Below are positions 6,034 through 7,658 of a DNA stretch of 7,658 bases, piece after piece. The notes below the pieces were generated by a model. It saw nothing but the letters and a program-made list of their open reading frames with translations. It had not been told where the DNA came from and did not search any database. Each line of letters starts with the position of its first letter. Position 1 is the stretch's first letter. The stretch is from Spirochaetia bacterium (GTDB lineage: Bacteria > Spirochaetota > Leptospiria > Leptospirales > Leptonemataceae). Made by a program: the position numbers and the translations under genes. The stretch lies in NCBI GenBank assembly GCA_029880625.1, contig JAOUOA010000117.1, positions 1 through 7,658 on the forward strand, written 5' to 3'.

Positions 6034-7658
6034 ATGAATATCTTGAAAAATAACAACTTAACAGAAATTATAAAATATGCAGTCTATTCTCTGCCTCTAT
6101 TTTCATATCTTCTTCTCAGCAATATATTTTTCAGAATCGGATTAAAGTCTTTTTCAGATTTACTCTCCATTGCAATCCTGGCTTATATTACAGGCTCAGT
6201 TTTTTTAATTAAATATAAATTAAAAATCGAACCCCGAATAATATTTTTTATTTTCATATCCAGTTATTTTGTCCTGTTCATGCACTCTGTGGGAATTCAA
6301 GCATTACCGGAGACTGAAATCACCAACTTTTCGATAGTATTGAAGTTATCTTATCTTTTGTATTTGATATTTGTCATTTCAATTACTTTACGCAAGAAAA
6401 GTTCTGAATTGATTTTCCTTGTTACCTTATTGTTTTCATCAAATATTTTCATCATCTATTATTACCTTTCTGCATTTACACAGGGATCGCTCCCTCTTTT
6501 AATATACACCATAACCGGCATTTTCTTCCTGAAGGAAATAAAAACCGATATAAAAATAAATTTCTTCGACTTTATCGCTGCTTCAATATTAATTCTGTGG
6601 TCCTTCTCTTTAGGTTTATACAGTTTTGAAGAAGATTCAATTAACAGTTATTTATTTTTAATAGAAGCATTACTTTTATATTTTATTTTCAGATCAATCA
6701 AAACAGAAAATATTTACATCCTTCGTAGGCATTTCATCATTTCTTACGCCATTCTGCTGATTCCTATTCTTATCGTTTTCTCAAAATCCGCTCTTTTGCG
6801 TCTTCATGGCTCCTATACCGGACTCGATCCGGAAATTGCATTCATTAATATTAATTCCTATGGTTGTTATTTTGCCGTTTACACTGTTTTAATACTTGGA
6901 ACTTTATTTTCCAAAAATACTTTTCCGGGAAATAAAGAGAGGTATGCATTATTTCTGATTTTAACTGTAAGCATTATTCTTTTATTGTTTATGAAATCCA
7001 GATCCGGGTTGGTTGCAATAGGAGCCTCCTTCATTCCACTGGTTTATTTCCGCATTCACATGAAGCCTGGAAAGTATCTTCTGATGATTTCCGGAATGGC
7101 TATTCTAATCTTCATTTTGTTTTTATATTTCCTGCTTCCCAATATTTTAACCGACCCTGCAATATTGACTCGATTTGATATCTGGAAATTTTATACATCT
7201 GCCACAATGGAACATCAATTTCTTTTCGGATTCGGAATTGCAGGAAGCTTTAAAGAAATTTATCAAATCAACAGCAATTTACTGCTTAACAGCAGCAATA
7301 TGATTCAATTCATTTCCGGATTTCAAAAGCTTCCTCATCCACACAGTGTACCAATAAATATATTTTTTTCGTTTGGGATTGCCGGACTGATCTTGCTTGC
7401 GGCATCTGCCCTTTCAATACTGCACCAAATTTATCATAATAGAAACAATATAGATAATATATATTTACCGGAATTAATGGTTTTGATCGCACTTTTTAGC
7501 CATTCCTTTTTTGATTACATTATCATGGATACTTATATTTTTTATCCGGCTGCAGCCATACTGGGTATTTTTTTCAGCAATAAAAATGGCTCGGGAATTA
7601 AATTAAAAAACTGGAACCAGAAAGTTTATCTTACAACAAAAATACTTATACTGCTTAT
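6034..7658 (+). CDS. O-antigen ligase/polymerase (Wzy_C-type) membrane protein, 3' incomplete
   Basis: The frame stays open for 541 full codons and runs off the window, so the C-terminus is missing. About 14-16 membrane helices alternate with short loops. The C-terminal half carries the pattern of the WaaL/Wzy_C superfamily: MKSRSGL (320-326) after a helix, then a periplasmic-type loop with RFDIW (380-384) and LFGFG (397-401), and LPHPHS (433-438) leading into a helix that contains FGIAGL. In WaaL proteins, conserved periplasmic Arg and His residues are needed for activity; R380 and H437 are the natural candidates. Such enzymes join polyprenyl-linked glycan to lipid A-core or another acceptor, or polymerise repeat units. 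Sequence alone does not separate ligase from polymerase. The frame opens after TGA at 5977-5979 and the first ATG is at 6034, 41 bases after the GT-C gene. There is no clear Shine-Dalgarno, so translation may depend on coupling to the upstream gene. Confidence 0.82.
   Translation, partial: MNILKNNNLTEIIKYAVYSLPLFSYLLLSNIFFRIGLKSFSDLLSIAILAYITGSVFLIKYKLKIEPRIIFFIFISSYFVLFMHSVGIQALPETEITNFSIVLKLSYLLYLIFVISITLRKKSSELIFLVTLLFSSNIFIIYYYLSAFTQGSLPLLIYTITGIFFLKEIKTDIKINFFDFIAASILILWSFSLGLYSFEEDSINSYLFLIEALLLYFIFRSIKTENIYILRRHFIISYAILLIPILIVFSKSALLRLHGSYTGLDPEIAFININSYGCYFAVYTVLILGTLFSKNTFPGNKERYALFLILTVSIILLLFMKSRSGLVAIGASFIPLVYFRIHMKPGKYLLMISGMAILIFILFLYFLLPNILTDPAILTRFDIWKFYTSATMEHQFLFGFGIAGSFKEIYQINSNLLLNSSNMIQFISGFQKLPHPHSVPINIFFSFGIAGLILLAASALSILHQIYHNRNNIDNIYLPELMVLIALFSHSFFDYIIMDTYIFYPAAAILGIFFSNKNGSGIKLKNWNQKVYLTTKILILL

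Noticed and set aside
7310..7492. 60-codon - strand reading frame
   Set aside because: It is antisense to the HPHS motif region of the ligase/polymerase-like gene, which is the better-supported frame.
1..7658. CRISPR array, tRNA, rRNA or an intact insertion sequence
   Set aside because: I saw no regularly spaced repeats, no cloverleaf or rRNA-like stretch, and no transposase coding sequence anywhere in the window.

Overview
The window is a surface-polysaccharide or lipopolysaccharide-type locus from an AT-rich bacterium. It holds two homologous multi-spanning membrane proteins of the GT-C glycosyltransferase type, a UDP-glucose 6-dehydrogenase (ugd), and the start of an O-antigen ligase/polymerase-type membrane protein that runs off the right edge. 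A GT-C enzyme next to a WaaL/Wzy-like protein and a UDP-glucuronate-producing enzyme suggests a Gram-negative envelope, but the taxon cannot be fixed from this sequence. Lines sampled by eye give roughly 25-38% G+C in the membrane-protein genes and about 35-48% in ugd.

Layout, left to right: GT-C gene 1 (26-2092, +); a 91-base gap between convergent genes; ugd (2184-3350, -); a 404-base divergent intergenic region (3351-3754) with candidate promoter elements and a strong ribosome binding site leading into a four-codon reading frame; GT-C gene 2 (3755-5992, +, start uncertain); a 41-base gap; a ligase/polymerase-like gene (6034 to the window end, +, 3' incomplete). The last two genes probably share a transcript. 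Every other open reading frame longer than about 60 codons overlaps one of these genes in another frame and is treated as a shadow.

How the genes may work together (inference): Ugd oxidises UDP-glucose to UDP-glucuronate in the cytoplasm, giving an activated acidic sugar or a precursor of pentose or aminopentose sugars. GT-C enzymes normally use polyprenyl-phosphate sugars and add them to lipid or glycan acceptors on the outer face of the inner membrane. The Wzy_C-type protein would polymerise glycan repeats or ligate them to a lipid acceptor on the same face. No substrate can be assigned from the sequence.

The most unusual points are these. The two GT-C paralogs align along nearly their whole length and flank an opposite-strand ugd. 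Both have abnormal 5' ends: gene 1 has an in-frame stop just upstream of a start that falls inside the helix matching its paralog's first membrane segment, and gene 2 has no ATG or GTG in its first 134 codons. Both carry extra membrane helices ahead of the usual GT-C catalytic loop, a conserved HQHG motif, a loop with two conserved cysteines, and a conserved C-terminal soluble tail.
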